Shown: piece after piece, positions 47,123 to 55,773 of the stretch | Layout of the letters: each line of letters starts with the position of its first letter | Numbering within the stretch: position 1 is the stretch's first letter | Assembly (NCBI GenBank): GCA_902575815.1 | Contig: CACGTA010000003.1 | Location: forward strand, 1-64,000 | Direction: 5' to 3' | From: an uncultured Alphaproteobacteria bacterium | GTDB taxonomy: Bacteria; Pseudomonadota; Alphaproteobacteria; HIMB59; GCA-002718135 | Length of the DNA stretch: 64,000 nt | The notes under the pieces: model-generated | Databases searched by the model: none | The model's input: only the letters and a program-made list of their open reading frames with translations | Told to the model about the DNA's origin: nothing | Translations under genes and position numbers: made by a program

Positions 47123-49765
47123 CTATGCAGCTTCTGATATTATCTCATTTAAAACGTAGTTTAAAATTCCTCCAGCTTTATAATATTCAAGTTCCTTATT
47201 GGTATCTATTCTACACTTTAAGTTAATACTTTTACATTCTGCAGAATTAATTTCACAATCAAGTATTATTCCGGGTTTCAAATTAGACAAACCAAATATA
47301 GATACAGTTTCTTCACCATTAATATTAAGATTTATTTTGTTTTTATTGTCTGTAAATTCAAGAGGTAAAACACCCATTCCAATTAGATTTGAACGGTGAA
47401 TTCTCTCAAAACTCTCTGCAATTACTGCTCTAACACCTAAAAGTCTTGTTCCCTTAGCCGCCCAATCTCTTGAGGAACCAGTGCCGTATTCTTTTCCCGC
47501 TATTATAACTGTATCAATATTATTCTTTATGTACTCTTGAGCTGCATCATAAATTGACATTTGTTTATTTGAAAGAAAAGATTTAGTATAACCCCCTTCA
47601 ACATTTTCTAAAATTTGGTTCTTGATTCTTATATTTGCAAAAGTACCTCTCATCATAATTTCATGATTACCCCTTCTTGATCCATAAGAATTGAAATTTC
47701 TAGTATTGATTTGTCTATCAGTTAAATAATGGCCAGCTGGACTATCTTCTTTGATATTACCCGCAGGAGAAATATGATCAGTTGTTACGCTATCACCAAG
47801 TATTGCTAATATTCTTGCATCTTTTATATCTTTTAATTCAAAATTATTTTTTGTATCAAAGAAAGGTGGGTGTTTAATGTAAGTGCTAGTATCGTTCCAA
47901 TCATATGTTGTGTTTTTAGAATAGTTAATTGATTTCCAATTATCATCACCCTTGTAAATTTCTTTGTATCTTTCTTTAAACATTTCCGGAGTTAGAGATA
48001 AGCTAAGTGTTTGATTGATTTCTGTATTGGATGGCCATAAATCTTTTAAAAATATTTTTTTTCCAGATTTAGATATGCCAATATAGTCAGTTGTAAGATT
48101 TGTATTTATATTGCCAGCAATTGCATATGCAACAACAAGGGGAGGGGAAGCAAGAAAATTTGCTTTAACTTCTTGATGAACTCTTCCTTCAAAGTTTCTA
48201 TTGCCAGATAAAACCGAACAAACGGTTAAATTATTTTTTTTAATTTCATCAGAAATCCATTCATCCAAAGGGCCAGAATTACCAATGCAAGTTGTACATC
48301 CATAGCCAACTGTATTAAAACCAAGGGTATCAAGATATTCTGTTAATCCAGCTTTATTAAGATAGTCACTAACAACTTTGCTTCCTGGTGCTAAACTAGT
48401 CTTAACCCAGGGCTTAACCTGCAAACCTAATTCAACTGCCTTTTTTGCAACTAGACCAGCTGCAATCATTACATTAGGATTGGATGTGTTTGTGCAACTA
48501 GTAATTGCTGCTATTACGATATCACCTGAATTTATTTTATTATTTTTAATATTTTGATTTATATCTATCTTTCTAAATTCAGTTGGAACTTCCTTTAAAA
48601 GTATTTTATCCTGAGGTCTTTTTGGTCCAGCTAGAGAAGGCTCAACTGTGTCTATGTCCAGGAATATTCTGTCAGAGTAGTCAGGGGAGTAGTTTTCATC
48701 CACCCAAAGTGTTTGTTTTTTTGCATATTTTTTAACAATATTTATATGCTCACTTTCTTTACCTGTTAATTTAAGATAACTTAAAGTCTCTTCGTCTGTT
48801 GGAAAAAATCCACAAGTAGCTCCATACTCTGGTGCCATATTAGAAATTGTTGCTCTATCTGCTAATGATAAATTCTTTAAACCATTTCCATAAAATTCTA
48901 CAAACTTTCCAACAACACCTTTATCTCTCAGTATTTTAGTAATAGATAAAACTAGATCAGTTGCAGTAATTCCTTCCTTTAGTGTTCCTTTAAGTTCAAA
49001 ACCAATTACATCTGGAATATTCAAAGAAATTGCTTGACCTAGCATGGCTGCTTCAGCCTCTATCCCTCCAACTCCCCATCCTAAGACGGACAGTGAATTA
49101 ACCATTGTGGTATGACTATCTGTGCCTACAACTGAATCTGGGAACAAATATTTTTGGTTATCAATTTCCTTTAACCATATAGTCTTCGCTATATTTTCTA
49201 AGTTTACTTGATGACAGATTCCAGCTCCTGGAGGAACGAGATAGAAGTTATCAAATGAGCTTTGTCCCCATTTTAGAAATTCATATCTTTCCTTATTTCT
49301 ATCAAATTCTTTTTTAACATTTTCTTTTAAAGCATTATTAGTCTTATAAGTATCTACTGTAACGGAATGATCTATAACGAGATCTACCCTGGATAGTGGG
49401 TTTATTTTTTTTGGCTCAATTCCTCTTGATTTTAATGCATTTCGCATTGCAGCTAGATCAGCAACAGCAGGTACGCCGGTGAAGTCTTGCATTAGAACTC
49501 GTGTTGGAAAAAAAGCTATTTCAATTTTCTCATCTTTTTTATTAATTTGTTTTAATGAATAGAAAACTTTGGAAATCATATCTTTGGTAACATTTTCCCC
49601 ATCCTCATTTCTAAGTAAGTTTTCAATTATTATTTTTATTGAAATTGGGATTTTGCTTAGATTAATTTCAAAGTATTCCGCTGCTTTATTTAAATCAAAA
49701 TATTTAAACCTTTCATTATTTATTTCAATTATATCTTCTGATTTAAAAGAATTTAAATTTTTCAT
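47123..49765 (-). CDS. acnA: Aconitate hydratase A
   Basis: Citrate-isocitrate isomerase with a [4Fe-4S] cluster. The 880 residues show 'RVLMQDFTGVPAVADLAAMR', 'VDLVIDHSVTVD', 'GAGICHQVNLE', 'VVGTDSHTTMVNSLSVLGWGVGGIEAEAAMLGQ', cluster Cys in 'TSCTNTSNP' and 'GCTTCIGNSGPL', and the swivelling domain 'GKEYGTGSSRDWAAKGTRLLGVRAVIAESFERIHRSNLIGMGVLPL'. Upstream, TATAAT lies about 20 bases before the ATG. Confidence 0.97.
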   Translation of the reverse strand: MKNLNSFKSEDIIEINNERFKYFDLNKAAEYFEINLSKIPISIKIIIENLLRNEDGENVTKDMISKVFYSLKQINKKDEKIEIAFFPTRVLMQDFTGVPAVADLAAMRNALKSRGIEPKKINPLSRVDLVIDHSVTVDTYKTNNALKENVKKEFDRNKERYEFLKWGQSSFDNFYLVPPGAGICHQVNLENIAKTIWLKEIDNQKYLFPDSVVGTDSHTTMVNSLSVLGWGVGGIEAEAAMLGQAISLNIPDVIGFELKGTLKEGITATDLVLSITKILRDKGVVGKFVEFYGNGLKNLSLADRATISNMAPEYGATCGFFPTDEETLSYLKLTGKESEHINIVKKYAKKQTLWVDENYSPDYSDRIFLDIDTVEPSLAGPKRPQDKILLKEVPTEFRKIDINQNIKNNKINSGDIVIAAITSCTNTSNPNVMIAAGLVAKKAVELGLQVKPWVKTSLAPGSKVVSDYLNKAGLTEYLDTLGFNTVGYGCTTCIGNSGPLDEWISDEIKKNNLTVCSVLSGNRNFEGRVHQEVKANFLASPPLVVAYAIAGNINTNLTTDYIGISKSGKKIFLKDLWPSNTEINQTLSLSLTPEMFKERYKEIYKGDDNWKSINYSKNTTYDWNDTSTYIKHPPFFDTKNNFELKDIKDARILAILGDSVTTDHISPAGNIKEDSPAGHYLTDRQINTRNFNSYGSRRGNHEIMMRGTFANIRIKNQILENVEGGYTKSFLSNKQMSIYDAAQEYIKNNIDTVIIAGKEYGTGSSRDWAAKGTRLLGVRAVIAESFERIHRSNLIGMGVLPLEFTDNKNKINLNINGEETVSIFGLSNLKPGIILDCEINSAECKSINLKCRIDTNKELEYYKAGGILNYVLNEIISEAA

Positions 49766-49954
49766 GCTAAAAATGATTAATAAATTATAATATTTAAATA
49801 GTATGAAGATAAATTTTTGTATAGCAAAATGTTTATTTATTATAAGTTTTCAGCCAAAAAATATAAATCTACGTTATTAGTTTTTTAATATTAAGTTTTT
49901 TAAAATTATTAATTAAATCTAATTTCTGTTTAGATTTAAAATATTGCTATATTG
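49766..49954. other. AT-rich intergenic sequence between acnA and the H1-like gene
   Basis: I see no coding region here. It contains the probable acnA promoter (TATAAT-like, minus strand, about 20 bases before the acnA start) and long A/T runs. The rest of the gap (49955-50063) belongs to the leader of the H1-like gene. Confidence 0.6.
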
Positions 49955-49984
49955 TTGACTTTAAGCGTAAGTTTTGGGAATAAA
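49955..49984 (+). promoter_or_regulatory. Predicted promoter of the H1-like gene
   Basis: A TTGACT -35 box (49955-49960), an 18-base spacer and an AATAAA -10-like box (49979-49984) would start transcription near 49991. That leaves a leader of about 70 bases that includes both leader hairpins. Confidence 0.45.
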
Positions 49985-50000
49985 TAACCAGCCTTTTATA

Positions 50001-50057
50001 ATTATCACTAAAATGATAATGGAGGGAGGTTCCTCCGGGGTAACAAAATACAAGGAG
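50001..50057 (+). promoter_or_regulatory. Structured 5' leader of the H1-like gene
   Basis: ATTATC (50001-50006) pairs with GATAAT (50015-50020). GGAGG (50021-50025) can pair with CCTCC (50032-50036) around a six-base loop. The ribosome binding site AAGGAG (50052-50057) could pair with part of the same CCTCC, so the leader has two exclusive pairings, one leaving and one hiding the ribosome site. Confidence 0.4.
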
Positions 50058-50063
50058 TATTTT

Positions 50064-50240
50064 ATGGCTAAGAAGAAAAAGAAAGCTGCTCCAAAGAAGA
50101 AGAAAAAAGCAGCTCCTAAGAAAAAGAAAAAAGCAGCTCCTAAAAAGAAAAAGAAAAAAGCTGCTCCTAAGAAAAAGAAAAAAGCAGCTCCTAAAAAGAA
50201 AAAGAAAAAAGCTGCTAAAAAGAAGAAAAAGAGAAGATAG
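50064..50240 (+). CDS. Histone H1-like lysine/alanine/proline repeat protein
   Basis: Fifty-eight residues: MA, then runs of 5-6 Lys separated by AAP (five times) or AA, ending in two Arg. Thirty-seven residues are Lys. Such KKKAAPKKK repeats resemble the tails of eukaryotic H1 and of bacterial H1-like proteins (Hc1, AlgP type), which bind and compact DNA without a folded domain. The start is fixed by AAGGAG six bases before the ATG at 50064; a longer frame upstream would run through the leader hairpins and is rejected. It is monocistronic, with its own promoter and terminators. Nucleoid binding is inferred from composition. Confidence 0.75.
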   Translation: MAKKKKKAAPKKKKKAAPKKKKKAAPKKKKKKAAPKKKKKAAPKKKKKKAAKKKKKRR

Positions 50241-50257
50241 TAACACTTCAATTTTTC

Positions 50258-50284
50258 AAGAAAACTTTAAAATAAAGTTTTCTT
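50258..50284 (+). terminator. First hairpin after the H1-like gene
   Basis: A 12-bp perfect stem (50258-50269 with 50273-50284) with loop AAA. The 3' arm is T-rich (TTTTCTT) and is followed by more T, so it may act as a weak terminator or 3'-end stabiliser. Confidence 0.55.
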
Positions 50285-50288
50285 TTTC

Positions 50289-50309
50289 TTATCTTTTTCA
50301 AAAAGATAA
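50289..50309 (+). terminator. Second hairpin after the H1-like gene
   Basis: A 10-bp perfect inverted repeat TTATCTTTTT / AAAAAGATAA with a single-base centre (the real loop would open by a pair or two). It lies directly between the first hairpin and the strong terminator. Confidence 0.4.
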
Positions 50310-50333
50310 AACGGGGTTCTGCCCCGTTTTTTT
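50308..50333 (+). terminator. Strong intrinsic terminator of the H1-like gene
   Basis: ACGGGG (50311-50316), loop TTCTG, CCCCGT (50322-50327), then a run of seven T. It separates the H1-like gene from the ccm operon. Confidence 0.9.
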
Positions 50334-50368
50334 ATTGTTTTAAATCAAAAAGTAATTAGATCTTAATT

Positions 50369-50974
50369 ATGATAATTGTTAAAGATTTAACAGTTGAAAG
50401 ATTAGATAAAAAAATATTTGAAAATATCAATCTATCTCTTGCATCTGGAAACATAACTATTTTAAAAGGTAAAAATGGTTCTGGTAAAACTACATTTTTA
50501 AAAACAATATTAAATTTAATAGTGCCATCATTTGGATCAATATATTGGAAAGGAAAATTATTAAGAACAAATTTATACGACTTTTATAATAACGTTACAT
50601 ATATTGCTGATAAAACAACAAGCTTAACGAAATTAAATGTCAAAGATAATATTAATATTTGGAAAAAAATTTTTTTATCGAATATTAATGATTCTCAAAT
50701 TGAAGTTGCTTTAAAAACTTTAAAATTAGAAAACTATTTGAACCAAAAAGTTACAACATTATCTTTAGGAGAAACTAAAAAATTAGAATTATTAAGATTA
50801 ATAATAGAAAACAAAAAAATTTGGGTTCTTGATGAACCTTTATCAGGTTTAGACGATGATTCAATTGAATTAATTAAACAAACTTTTGAAGATCATTGTG
50901 CTAAAGAAGGGTCAATAATTTTTAGCTCACATCAGAATCCTGGGATCTATGTAACAGAAGAAATTCACCTATAA
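50369..50974 (+). CDS. ccmA: Haem exporter ATP-binding protein CcmA
   Basis: ATPase of the CcmABCD complex, which frees holo-CcmE for cytochrome c maturation. The 201-residue ABC domain has Walker A 'KGKNGSGKTT' (34-41 region), signature 'LSLGETKKLELLR' (LSLGE instead of LSxGQ), Walker B 'KIWVLDEPLSGLD' and switch His in 'FSSHQNPG'. The length is that of CcmA. First gene of the ccm operon; 3 bp before ccmB. Confidence 0.93.
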   Translation: MIIVKDLTVERLDKKIFENINLSLASGNITILKGKNGSGKTTFLKTILNLIVPSFGSIYWKGKLLRTNLYDFYNNVTYIADKTTSLTKLNVKDNINIWKKIFLSNINDSQIEVALKTLKLENYLNQKVTTLSLGETKKLELLRLIIENKKIWVLDEPLSGLDDDSIELIKQTFEDHCAKEGSIIFSSHQNPGIYVTEEIHL

Positions 50975-50977
50975 AAA

Positions 50978-51649
50978 ATGAAATTTTTAAAAAAAATAAT
51001 TTTTTTCTATTATAGAGAATACAAATTAAATCTTAGTGGTATTCAAGATATTTTAACTAATATTATTTTCTTTTTTGTATCGATTTTCATATTCATTTTT
51101 TCTATTGGTCCAGATAAGGAAACAATTTCTTTCATAGGAGTGGGTATCATATGGACATTATTATTACTAAGCTCAACATTATCTTTAAGGAAATTTTATC
51201 AGGATGACTTTGAAAATGGAAATTTATTAATTATGCATTTAAATGGATTTAGCTTTGGTTTTATTGCTATTTTGAAAACATTATCACATTTTTTATTTGT
51301 GCAGGTACCTTTTCTATTATCAATACCGATTGCATGCATCTTACTAAATATTGCTAATGATAAACTCTTCTTCTTATTTGCTAGTTTTAGCATAGGATCA
51401 CTTATTCTGTCCTGTTTAGGTTCAATTTCATCTTCAATGAACCTAATGAATCAACGAAACTTTCTGTTGGGTAGTGTCGTTGTTATGATATTTAGTGTTC
51501 CAGTAATTATTTTTTCAGTAGGTATAATTAATATGGAAGAAAGCTTTAATTCTCTTTTAAATATATTATTTGGAATACTGTTAATTGTTTTTGCTATAAA
51601 TCCCTGGGCAAGCGGATTGTGTCTTAAACTTTCATTAGAAAATAATTAA
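50978..51649 (+). CDS. ccmB: Haem exporter membrane protein CcmB
   Basis: A 223-residue protein with about six hydrophobic helices, the permease of the CcmABCD complex. 'FFYREYKLNLSGIQDILTNIIFFFVSIFIF' at the start and 'GVGIIWTLLLLSSTLSLRKFYQDDFENGNLLIMHLNG' match CcmB. It lies 1 bp before ccmC. Confidence 0.92.
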   Translation: MKFLKKIIFFYYREYKLNLSGIQDILTNIIFFFVSIFIFIFSIGPDKETISFIGVGIIWTLLLLSSTLSLRKFYQDDFENGNLLIMHLNGFSFGFIAILKTLSHFLFVQVPFLLSIPIACILLNIANDKLFFLFASFSIGSLILSCLGSISSSMNLMNQRNFLLGSVVVMIFSVPVIIFSVGIINMEESFNSLLNILFGILLIVFAINPWASGLCLKLSLENN

Positions 51650-51650
51650 T

Positions 51651-52349
51651 ATGAAGTTCTTAGTTAATCCTAGTAAATTTAATGAGATGTCTGATTATTT
51701 GTTTAGACCAATACTGATCTTATCTATCATATTGTTTGCAATAGGTTTATTGTTTTCTTTTTATTTATCACCAGATGATTATCAGCAAGGATCAACAGTA
51801 AGAATAATGTATGTACATGTTCCAAGTGCATGGTTAGCTTTACTAACTTATGCAATAATGACACTTTATAGTATTTTGGCACTTGCTTTTAGAATACCTT
51901 TTGGTTTTATTTTTAATACTGCAGTAGCTCCGATAGGAGCGGTTTTTACTTTAATATGTATAATAAGTGGATCTTTGTGGGGAAAACCAATGTGGGGTAC
52001 TTGGTGGGTATGGGATGCGCGTTTAACATCTGTTGCTATACTTTTTATTATTTATCTAATTATTATTTTCATGAATTTATCTTTTGAAAATAGGATTGTT
52101 AGAGAAAAGGTTGTTGCTATATTTATTCTTGTTGGATCAGTAAACCTGCCGATAGTTAAATTTTCTGTGGATTGGTGGAATACCTTACATCAACCTGCAA
52201 CAATAAGTAAACTATCTAAACCCAGCATTGATCCTTCAATGATGACGCCTTTAATTATTATGACATTTGCATTTATATTGATTGGAATAGCAATAGCCAT
52301 TTTAAGAATAAAAACAGAGATAATTTCAAGAAAATCTTATTTAAGTTAA
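51651..52349 (+). CDS. ccmC: Haem handling protein CcmC
   Basis: Loads haem onto CcmE at the periplasmic face. The 232-residue, six-helix protein carries the tryptophan-rich WWD motif 'GTWWVWDARLTS' and flanking His: 'RIMYVHVPSAWLAL' and 'DWWNTLHQPATI'. About 60 bp separate it from ccmD. Confidence 0.95.
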   Translation: MKFLVNPSKFNEMSDYLFRPILILSIILFAIGLLFSFYLSPDDYQQGSTVRIMYVHVPSAWLALLTYAIMTLYSILALAFRIPFGFIFNTAVAPIGAVFTLICIISGSLWGKPMWGTWWVWDARLTSVAILFIIYLIIIFMNLSFENRIVREKVVAIFILVGSVNLPIVKFSVDWWNTLHQPATISKLSKPSIDPSMMTPLIIMTFAFILIGIAIAILRIKTEIISRKSYLS

Positions 52350-52410
52350 TTTGTGACTTTTGGTCCATTGGATTAAGTATCATTCCTAAGTATTTTTGTT
52401 ATTAGAAACT

Positions 52411-52515
52411 ATGTATTTTTGGTATATTTTAGGATCTTATATAGCAGCCTTTCTTTTAATTTTTTTGTTATTATTTTTTAGTTACTTAAAACTTAGAAAA
52501 ATAAAAAATAAATGA
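52411..52515 (+). CDS. ccmD: Haem exporter small protein CcmD
   Basis: A 34-residue protein, MYFWYILGSYIAAFLLIF..., with one membrane helix and a basic tail (LKLRKIKNK). Position between ccmC and ccmE, length, topology and the aromatic 'YFWYILGSY' start all match CcmD. Its stop overlaps the ccmE ATG by four bases (ATGA). CcmD stabilises the CcmC-CcmE complex and aids release of holo-CcmE. Confidence 0.88.
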   Translation: MYFWYILGSYIAAFLLIFLLLFFSYLKLRKIKNK

Positions 52516-52952
52516 GCTTACGCTTTCAAAGATTACTACTTATATTGCTTACTTTGGTAATAATACTAAGTGCAATCCTACTTATTTTATATAATACAAG
52601 AGAAAATGTGTCGTATTTCTATACACCGTCTGAAATTGATAAATCAGATATCATAATAAATAAAATAATAAGAATAGGCGGTTTTGTTGAAAATAATAGT
52701 TTTAATAAAATTTCTTCAAGTTCTTTTAAATTTAAAATTACTGATGAAAAAGCATCTATACTTGTTACTTTCAAAGGCATTCTTCCTGATTTATTTAGAG
52801 AAGGGCAAGGTGCAGTGATAGAGGGTGCTTTTATTGATAAAAATATTTTTAATGCAACTAATGTTTTTGCAAAACATGATGAAAATTATATGCCAGCATC
52901 AATAAAAGAAGATCTGAAAGATACAGGTTATTGGAATAAAAAATATAAATGA
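52512..52952 (+). CDS. ccmE: Haem chaperone CcmE
   Basis: Periplasmic, membrane-anchored carrier that binds haem covalently before handing it to CcmF. The 146-residue protein has an N-terminal anchor (about 8-27), an OB-fold domain ('IRIGGFVENNSF', 'FKITDEKASILVTFKGILPDLFREGQGAVIEG') and the haem-binding His122 in 'AKHDENYMP'. It overlaps ccmD and ccmF by four bases each. Confidence 0.96.
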   Translation: MSLRFQRLLLILLTLVIILSAILLILYNTRENVSYFYTPSEIDKSDIIINKIIRIGGFVENNSFNKISSSSFKFKITDEKASILVTFKGILPDLFREGQGAVIEGAFIDKNIFNATNVFAKHDENYMPASIKEDLKDTGYWNKKYK

Positions 52953-54811
52953 GTTCATTAGTTGGTTTTTTAAGCTTAGTTTTTGCGATAGGTATTAATT
53001 TTTACTTATTTTTATCTAGATACATATTTAAATTTCAAAAACAGAAATTTAATTTATTCATCCGCTTTTCATCCTTATTAACTTTGTTATCTTTTTTTTC
53101 ATTAATGTATGCCTACGTGGTATCTGATTTCTCAAATTATAATGTCTTTCAAAACTCTCACTCAAATAAACCGCTAATATATAAAATTTCAGGTACTTGG
53201 GGAAATCATGAAGGTTCGATGCTTCTGTGGCTTTGTATATTATCTATCTTTAGCTTCTTTTTTTCTTTTACTAAAAATATAGAAGATAACTTTCAAAAAT
53301 TAACTTTGATTATTCAAGCTTTTCTTCATATTTTGTTTGGTCTATTTATAGTTTTTACCTCTAATCCTTTTCTCGTTAATTCAATATTAGTAAACGAGGG
53401 TTTAGGTTTAAATCCTATTTTACAAGATCCTGGGTTGGCTGTTCATCCTCCAATTTTATATGCTGGTTATGTTGGTTATTCTATAGTTTTCAGTATTGCA
53501 ATAGCTGGGTTATTTCAAAATACAGATGATGAATGGATATATGTTGCTAAAAAATGGTCATTAATTAGTTGGACTTTTTTAACTGGTGGAATAGCTCTTG
53601 GTTCATATTGGGCATATTATGAATTAGGATGGGGTGGTTGGTGGTTTTGGGATCCAGTTGAAAATATTTCACTGATGCCTTGGATTGCTGGACTTGCATT
53701 AGTTCATTCACTAATGATGGTAAGAGGTGAGCAAGCTATTAAAAAATGGATAGTTTTTTTATCAATTCTTTGCTTTTCATTAAGTGTTTTTGGAACATTT
53801 TTGGTAAGATCTGGAATCTTAACAAGCGTACATTCATTTGCAGCAGACGCATCCAGAGGCATATTTATATTACTAATTTTTTTTATTGTAACTGGATTTG
53901 GTTTTTTAGTTTTTTTGTTAAAAGAACCAAAAAAATCAAATGCTTTAAACTTGTTATTTATCAATAAGGTTTCAGCGCTTGTAATAAATAATATTTTAAT
54001 GATTATAGCTACCTTAACTATTCTTTTAGGAACTATATACCCAATTATAATTGAAGTTTTGTATAATAAAAGAATATCGGTTGGAGGCCCTTATTTTAAT
54101 TCAACAGTAATTCCTATAATGATCCCTGGTTTTTTATTAATGAGTATTGCACCAATTTTATCCTGGCAAACAAATAAGATAAATAATTCAAAAAAATATG
54201 TTCTAGCTTTTATAATCTTAAGTGTTCTAGTTATACTTCAATCATATTTTTTGGATTTTAATACATGGGGTTTTGTTGGGTTACTTTTAGGTTTTTGGAT
54301 AATATTGGCTTCAATTATTGCTATATTTTCTTCGTATAAAATTAAAATTAACATTAAGTTTTTCAAAATAATTAATCCTCATGTAGCTCATATTGGTGTT
54401 GGTATCGCTATAATTGGTATCACTTGTTCTAGTGTTTTTCAAAATGAGTTAGATTTCAACCTTAATGAGGGAGATAAGTTTAATGTAAATGGAAAAACAG
54501 TTTTGTTTGAAAAAATAGAAACAACTAATGAGATTAATTTTCAATCTTTAAGAGGAAAATTTTTGTTTGATATTGAAAAAAATCAATCAAAAAAAATAGA
54601 GGCTGGAAAAAATTATTATCCAGTGTCAAAGATGATTACATCTGAAGCTGGTATTTTACATAAGTGGAATAAGGATATATATTTTATCCTTGGTGATCAA
54701 AAAAATAATGAGTGGTTTGTAAAAGTTTTAATTAATCCATTTGTTAGCTTTATATGGCTTGGAGTGATAATAATGATGTATTCAGGTTTAATAGCAATTT
54801 CTAGAAGATGA
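52949..54811 (+). CDS. ccmF: Cytochrome c haem lyase subunit CcmF
   Basis: Attaches haem from CcmE to apocytochrome c. A 620-residue polytopic protein with the WWD motif 'GWGGWWFWDPVENISLMPW', 'GTWGNHEGSMLLW', 'DPGLAVHPPILYAGYVGYSI' and 'FGTFLVRSGILTSVHSFAADASRGIFIL'. These hold the periplasmic haem ligands and the apocytochrome site. It is somewhat shorter than E. coli CcmF but complete. Four-base overlaps on both sides. Confidence 0.96.
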   Translation: MSSLVGFLSLVFAIGINFYLFLSRYIFKFQKQKFNLFIRFSSLLTLLSFFSLMYAYVVSDFSNYNVFQNSHSNKPLIYKISGTWGNHEGSMLLWLCILSIFSFFFSFTKNIEDNFQKLTLIIQAFLHILFGLFIVFTSNPFLVNSILVNEGLGLNPILQDPGLAVHPPILYAGYVGYSIVFSIAIAGLFQNTDDEWIYVAKKWSLISWTFLTGGIALGSYWAYYELGWGGWWFWDPVENISLMPWIAGLALVHSLMMVRGEQAIKKWIVFLSILCFSLSVFGTFLVRSGILTSVHSFAADASRGIFILLIFFIVTGFGFLVFLLKEPKKSNALNLLFINKVSALVINNILMIIATLTILLGTIYPIIIEVLYNKRISVGGPYFNSTVIPIMIPGFLLMSIAPILSWQTNKINNSKKYVLAFIILSVLVILQSYFLDFNTWGFVGLLLGFWIILASIIAIFSSYKIKINIKFFKIINPHVAHIGVGIAIIGITCSSVFQNELDFNLNEGDKFNVNGKTVLFEKIETTNEINFQSLRGKFLFDIEKNQSKKIEAGKNYYPVSKMITSEAGILHKWNKDIYFILGDQKNNEWFVKVLINPFVSFIWLGVIIMMYSGLIAISRR

Positions 54812-55332
54812 ACAGGATATTTATTTTAACACCATTAATAGTGCTTTTAATCATATGTATTTTTTCACTAGTTTATTTATTAAGTGGTAAAGACCCTAAT
54901 AAACCACCGAGTGCACTCTTAAATAAAGATGTTCCTATTTTTGAAAGTAGTTCTTTGTATAATGCAAAGGATATAATCAAAACAAAAGATATAAAAAATA
55001 AGAAGACCTTAATTAATTTTTTTGCTTCTTGGTGTAGTCCTTGTAAAATAGAGCATCCACTTTTTTTTGAAATACGTAAAAAATATCCTGAACTATATTT
55101 GTTAGGATTTAACCACAAAGATCCAACTTCTGATGCAAAAAAATATTTAAAGGATGATGGAAACCCATACGATTTTGTTGGTGTAGACTCTGAAGGTTTA
55201 ATTGCATTAGAATTTGGTGTTTTTGGTTTACCAGAAACATATTTAATTAATGAGGATGGTAAGATTATCTATAAATTTATGGGTCCAATAACAATGGATA
55301 TTTTAAAAAATGAAATTGAACCGCTTCTATAA
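54808..55332 (+). CDS. ccmG: Thiol-disulfide oxidoreductase CcmG/DsbE
   Basis: Membrane-anchored periplasmic thioredoxin that reduces the CXXCH thiols of apocytochrome c. The 174 residues have an N-terminal anchor (about 6-26) and the active site Cys76-SP-Cys79 in 'FFASWCSPCKIEHP', then 'VDSEGLIALEFGVFGLPETYLINEDGKI' with the cis-Pro loop. Overlaps ccmF by 4 and ccmH by 23 bases. Confidence 0.94.
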   Translation: MNRIFILTPLIVLLIICIFSLVYLLSGKDPNKPPSALLNKDVPIFESSSLYNAKDIIKTKDIKNKKTLINFFASWCSPCKIEHPLFFEIRKKYPELYLLGFNHKDPTSDAKKYLKDDGNPYDFVGVDSEGLIALEFGVFGLPETYLINEDGKIIYKFMGPITMDILKNEIEPLL

Positions 55333-55696
55333 ATTTTTATATATAATAATTTTAAGTTTTGTGTTTTTTACTTTAAAAATATTTGCAGTTGAAAATATTG
55401 ATGAGAGAGTAAAAAAATTAACTTTAGAGTTGCGATGCATGACGTGTCAAAATCAAAGCATTTATGACTCAGATGCAGAATTCTCAAATGATATTAAAAA
55501 AATAGTTAAAAATAAGTTGAAAGCTGGAGAAAGTGAAAGAGATATTAAGAAATTTTTAGTTGAAAGATATGGTGAATACATTCTTTTTAGACCATTAATG
55601 AATTATAATAATATCTTTCTTTGGGGTTTTCCTTTTATATTACTAATAATTGGCTTGTTTTTTGTATTAATTAAGAGCAAAGGAAACAAGGTCTGA
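55310..55696 (+). CDS. ccmH: Cytochrome c maturation protein CcmH
   Basis: Presents reduced apocytochrome to CcmF. The 128-residue protein has a signal/anchor (about 8-26), the redox motif Cys43-MT-Cys46 in 'LRCMTCQNQSI', 'FLVERYGEYILFRP' and a C-terminal membrane helix (about 103-122). No CcmI-type TPR partner follows, unlike many alphaproteobacterial operons. The ATG lies 23 bases inside ccmG. Confidence 0.94.
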   Translation: MKLNRFYKFLYIIILSFVFFTLKIFAVENIDERVKKLTLELRCMTCQNQSIYDSDAEFSNDIKKIVKNKLKAGESERDIKKFLVERYGEYILFRPLMNYNNIFLWGFPFILLIIGLFFVLIKSKGNKV

Positions 55697-55740
55697 AACA
55701 ATTTATTTTGTTTTTTTTTATTTAGCTTATATGGTTCCCC

Positions 55741-55773
55741 TATAATTTAGAAATACTTCTTCAAGGAGGAAAT
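55741..55773 (+). promoter_or_regulatory. Promoter -10 box and strong ribosome site of the solute-binding protein gene
   Basis: TATAAT at 55741-55746 is followed by AAGGAGG at 55763-55769 and the GTG start at 55774. An ATG at 55772 is directly followed by a stop codon, which settles the GTG start. Confidence 0.55.

Noticed and set aside
49974..50063. Longer start for the H1-like protein (MGINNQ...)
   Set aside because: The extension runs through the leader hairpins; the ATG at 50064 has an ideal AAGGAG site.
49947..50251. Two Phe/Leu-rich antisense frames opposite the H1-like gene
   Set aside because: They are the complement of Lys-run codons (AAA/AAG), have no ribosome site and would run through the leader and hairpins.
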